Shown piece after piece: positions 60,040-64,000 of a DNA stretch of 64,000 nt; position 1 is the first letter of the stretch, and each line of letters starts with the position of its first letter. The DNA comes from Thuidium tamariscinum. Taxonomy: Eukaryota > Streptophyta > Bryopsida > Hypnales > Thuidiaceae. A model generated the notes under the pieces. The model worked only from the letters and a program-made list of their open reading frames with translations, searched no databases and was not told the DNA's origin. The stretch lies in the NCBI GenBank assembly GCA_947034885.2, contig OX344749.2:8757501-8821500 (forward strand), given 5' to 3'. The position numbers were made by a program, and so were the translations under genes.

Positions 60040-62340
60040 AGTGTTTGAAGTCTTGGACACTTACCTGGGCGGGGTCTGTCCATGATCTGTGAGGTGGACG
60101 ACCTAGGGTAACTGTCTCCATTGCACTTAGGACGTGAGAGCACTAGTAGCCTCTTACGGGAGGCCTACACGTCATAATTTGTGGCAGAGGGGCTCGCGTT
60201 CGCGCGGCCTCACCCACCCGAAACCTTAAACTGGAACTGGAATCACAAACTTTGGAATCTTTCTCTCTAGTAATGTGCACTGAACTCTGCATTGTACTCC
60301 AATGCCTGGTTTTGGATTCGAATTTGAGCATTGTACTGGCTGGTAACATGCTTTCATTGAATAGTTTCTCGGACAGAACACGACTGACATTGCGATATCA
60401 CTGCGTGGACCTTGGGAGCCACCAAATAACTTGATGTTGTCACAGCCTCAAAAAGATTTATATACCGTAGTGATGTTGCGAGTTGCTGAGTTGAATCGGA
60501 GCAAAGTGGACTAGATGATATTTCGGTTTGCCTGTTGTGTAGGGAAGTGATAATGCCATTGCCGTGTACCGCACATCGCAATATGCTTATGCAGGACATA
60601 GTCCTTATCGTACTGGCTGGGCCTCTGTTATCCCACATTACGTGTTTCTGAACGCAGTTCAACTCGTATTCTTTCGCCTTTTACTAAGGAATACCGTGCG
60701 CAGGGTACTCCCACCGGCATACCCCATTTTTTGGACTGCTCCTCACGGAGCCCATCAATATAAACTGCGAAACCGGACGGATCTGGAGTCTTTTTTAATT
60801 CTTTTATGTCCTGAAGTGTTTCCGAGGGAGTTGGACGTAATGACGTGAATGCTACGCATGAGTCTACCGACGGAGTCGATAATTAGCGTGATCAGTTGAG
60901 TATACCCCAATATTTGGACCGTCTCTCCCTCAGAGTTCAACTTGAATTGCTAAACCGTCCAGAATGATCAGTATTTAGTCTTGTGTGTTTAGAAATGTTT
61001 CCGAAGGAGCTGGACGTGATGAATTGAATGCTCGTGCAACCTCGCCTCGGGTCTCCAGCAAGATTCCTCCAATATCTGCACGCTGTTGAGTAGCACATGT
61101 GGTCCGTAGTTAATCGTAGGTAATAACCCGAATTTGGAAAATTGTTGCAGACCGCCTGGCATGGTACTAAGTTCGTGTCTTCTGTGTTACAATCAATCAG
61201 ATCAATGTGAGAGACGCTGCCTCGATCGACTCTTTGAAGGGCCTTAAATGATCGATTTGAAAATCATCATCGAATTACTGAGGGTAGACCCACCATGTTC
61301 ATCTCTATTTGTCGATCATCTCTTTCGAAATTTGGAGACATGGAGCTTTGCGGTTGCAATCCAATGCAGTGATATTGGTCTCTTGAGAGATGTCCCGTAG
61401 CTTTGGATGCATCATGGACTGACCAAACCTTCAAATACTTGAGTCTGCATATTCTTCAACACATGCTTGGGCGGGGTCGGTCCATGATCTTGAAGGTGGA
61501 TGGCATAGAGCAACTGTCTCCACAGTACTTTGGGCATGGGAGCCTTAGTATCCTTCCTACGGGAGGTATACTCGTTATAATTTGTGACAGTGGGGGCTTG
61601 CGTATGCGCTGCCCTAACCCAAAGCAAAATCCAGTACAGGAATATGGTTTTGGAGAAACTTGTCCAACCTGTACGTGCTGAAAAATTCATTGTTTCAAGA
61701 GGCATTAATACATTGAAACCAAAATTTCGTTAAAATGGCGGTTCTTCATGAACTTGGCACTTTTACTTTTAGACCGTGCGGTCTGAAATCTATTCCAGTC
61801 CTACACTTTAGAGCTGGAAGAACGCAATGAATGGAAAAATAGCAAATAGAATACCGTCATTTTAATGAAATTTCCCAATTTACTGGATAACTGGATTGTT
61901 CCGAAATCGAAAACACCGCATGAAGTCTTGCGTGTCAATGAACATCACGTACTATGCATAAGTGGAATACTTTGCTCGGACATTTGTAGTAGCAGTGCAC
62001 AACACATTCCGGAAGGTGATGGAATGAGCAAGTTGTGATCGATGGAGAAGGATTCACCAGGCTAGAGAGGGCAACAGGTTATGCAAGAAGCAGGTATGGG
62101 CCTCTATTATCCCATAAGCGTTGCTGCATGCAGTTCCATTATGTGCCTATAAGGTTCTCCAAACTCCCTCTTCTCCCTCACGCAGCCGGGTGCTCAGCAC
62201 AGAGCGGACTATTCTTTCGCCTTTTACTAAAGAATACCGTGCGCTGGGTACATTCACCGGCATACCCCTCTTTTTGGACTGCCCCTCACGGGGCCCATCA
62301 ATGCAAACACCGAAAATTGGACCAATGATCCCTCACTCGG
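60040..62340. repeat. Diverged direct duplication, offset about 1.4-1.5 kb
   Basis: Segment a: 60065-60220 ('gggcggggtc.gtccatgatc', 'caactgtctcca', 'tacgggaggc') matches 61470-61620. Segment b: 60668-60780 ('ttctttcgccttttacta', 'gaataccgtgcgc') matches 62210-62325. Within copy 1, 'gtttccgagggagttggacg' (60817) recurs at 60996 with an offset of about 180 bp. So there is an old direct duplication plus a local short one. No coding content is recognised. Confidence 0.6.
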
Positions 62341-63028
62341 TGTCACCTGCAGACAGATACAACGTGATATCATGAAGCTCTTGTGCATCAGAACAACATT
62401 CCCTCAAAACTGAATGATAGTTTTCATCAGGCATCTTAGCTTATGGTCTATGTGCTCAATTCAATAAATGTGAGCATTAGACATTCTGATTTCTCACTTC
62501 CAAAAGCATTCCGAACAGCAACATTGGACAAGGCTTTGTAAACTCAATTAGAGTCATGTGATGGCCTGGTTCACAGTGCATTATCTGATTTTCTCACCTG
62601 CAATGAGAAACTGTACGTTGAAATGGAAGTGTTTCAATTACCACATTTCAAGAGCTGAATTCCATCGTCTACTTGATAGCTCAAACCACTCAAAGAATCT
62701 GCCTCAAATTGACGAATTCCGACAAAGGAGAGGAACAGGGCGAACCATGATGAAATTGGTACCAGACCCAGCTGGAGGGTGCAATTTAAAGAACTAGAAC
62801 CTAGTAGGTGGGGCGTAAAGAGAATCTGTATCTAAATGGAACGAGAATCCCACCATTCTCGCATCCGGTTTCTTCGTTGACCTCGGAAATTCTGAAACAA
62901 AGCTCCTCTCTCAAAACTGTAGAGCTACTTTCCAAGCAACTGCACTTTCAACCTTACGCAAAGAAATCAACACCGCCTTCATAATTCACCAATTTTGATC
63001 AAGGGTGAATTAACGAGTCCTCGTCTAG

Positions 63029-63048
63029 CACTACAAGAAATTATAACC
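63029..63048 (+). mobile_element. Solitary CACTA-type terminus
   Basis: CACTACAAGAAATTATAACC is a standard CACTA-superfamily left end. It lies about 140 bp past the stop of the lipoamide dehydrogenase gene. No matching TTTCTTGTAGTG end was seen to the right inside the window, so this is a remnant or the partner lies outside. Confidence 0.4.
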
Positions 63049-63186
63049 TCGGCAGGTACGGCTTTGCTGTCCGTTTCAGGAACTCGCCAATATATGATCA
63101 CAATTAAACAAGAAATGCTCCACAAATGATGTGATATCATCGCACTTGGGCTTGTACAAAAACTTCGGCCTTAAAAACATCTTGGA

Positions 63187-64000
63187 TCAAACAGTTACCG
63201 GTTCAGCTGCCTTTTCTGACGGCACTGAGTGATCCTCAAGCTGCAACAAGTCAAAGCAGAAAGAGTTAGTTTGTTTAATAATTAGGGCACCACACGACCA
63301 TCCAGCAGCAGCTTATATAACGTCACTAAATTTGGCCAAGCTCAAACGCCACTACTTCCTAAAATGCACTGAATAGATGATAATAGGAGCATCCTTCAGT
63401 CCAACAGTCCCGTGTAAGAGAATTCCATTCCCTGTCTTTTCTGAAAGAGAATTACATGGGCAGACTTGAACAGCTCATCCAACACTTCAGACAAGGTGGG
63501 ATGGGCATGCACAGCAAATTTGATATCCTGAGAATTCAAGAGGCAACAGAACCGGGTAAGGATGACTTCTAATAGAAAAGGTAAGGATTCGGGTATCAAG
63601 AGAATGCAAAAGAACAAGAATAAAAGATTGCAAATTACAGTTATCTATGCTATTTTAAAAAAGAAAACCACATAGACAAGGAAATTTGCCTCCCCGGCAT
63701 GATTAAGAGGGCTTGTGAATTCTGTTTCTGACCTTGATTGTATTGCCCATAGCTATAGCATTTGAAGCTTCATGAATAAGGTCAGCGGCGTGGAGACCTA
63801 GTATATGAACTCCTAAGATCTCTCCAGTATCAGGTCGATATATCAACTGCCGACAACACAGTCTAAGCGTGAGTCCTTTACATTTCAAGACTGAAGCCTC
63901 GTGAACTTGAGACAACTTTCACAGAAAGTCTGATGACAATTTCATGCCTCTACAATCCTTGCATGAGGAAACCTTTCATACGATTCTGAATTTTTTCTGG
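63187..64000 (-). CDS. Dihydrolipoamide dehydrogenase (E3), 3' end, partial
   Basis: FAD-dependent E3 that re-oxidises lipoyl groups of pyruvate dehydrogenase and related complexes. Three minus-strand exons are clear: 63733-63846 ([32 protein letters not shown]), 63456-63527 ([18 protein letters not shown]) and 63187-63240 (last 17 residues and stop), all GT-AG and in phase. They are the C-terminal dimerisation domain. The catalytic His-Glu pair of the family lies in HAHPTLSE. Wording is closest to plant plastidial LPD1/LPD2 as I remember them. The intron upstream of 63847 runs to at least about 63990; the rest of the gene, including the FAD domain and any transit peptide, lies beyond the window. 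It converges with the HAD gene across the duplicated spacer. Confidence 0.88.

Larger units (their letters stand above)
59748..63186. other. Gene-free stretch with a diverged tandem duplication
   Basis: Lies between the convergent HAD and lipoamide dehydrogenase genes. About 60040-60850 and 61440-62340 hold matching segments in the same order. No gene is recognised; open frames there (60564-60848, 61403-61681, 62035-62328) follow the repeats and lack known domains. Confidence 0.5.

Overview
The window looks like a nuclear contig from a land plant, most likely a free-sporing one (moss, liverwort, lycophyte or fern). Five genes with GT-AG introns can be rebuilt. They encode a secreted pectinesterase, two proteins with plastid-type leaders, a plant-type lipoamide dehydrogenase and a full-length homologue of the axonemal central-pair protein PF20/SPAG16. 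PF20 is only expected in plants that make flagellate sperm. Its introns (about 60-350 bp) are far shorter than expected of the very large cycad and Ginkgo genomes, so a bryophyte, lycophyte or fern fits better. I cannot name the species.

Layout. 1-30.6 kb: no recognisable gene; AT-rich DNA packed with short inverted-repeat transposons (MITEs). 30.67-33.60 kb (+): pectinesterase, 5 exons, 418 aa. 36.89-40.63 kb (+): PF20/SPAG16, 14 exons, 601 aa. 42.62-44.49 kb (+): small plastid-type PDZ protein, 5 exons, 214 aa. 45-57 kb: second repeat block, centred on a broken hAT-family transposase-like gene invaded by other transposons. 57.28-59.75 kb (+): HAD phosphatase like N-acylneuraminate-9-phosphatase, 8 exons, 331 aa. 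60-62.4 kb: diverged tandem duplication without genes. 63.19-64.0 kb (-): 3' end of a lipoamide dehydrogenase gene that runs off the window. The genes share no pathway; this is an ordinary plant neighbourhood, not a cluster.

The most interesting material is in the repeats. (a) At least six elements begin TTAA-CCC and end GGG-TTAA with related ends, as piggyBac-type transposons do; one has a filled/empty site pair inside the window. (b) A 1,080-bp foldback has two 524-bp arms, nearly identical and equal in length, next to a non-foldback relative. (c) The hAT-like pseudogene holds a TTAA element that itself holds a CACTA-type MITE. (d) CACTA-type, hAT-type, PIF/Harbinger-type and TA-duplicating MITEs can be told apart by their target-site duplications. 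I recognised no LTR retrotransposon, virus-derived element, tRNA, rRNA or CRISPR array. All splice sites were placed by eye from reading frame, GT-AG rules and family similarity; no search was run.
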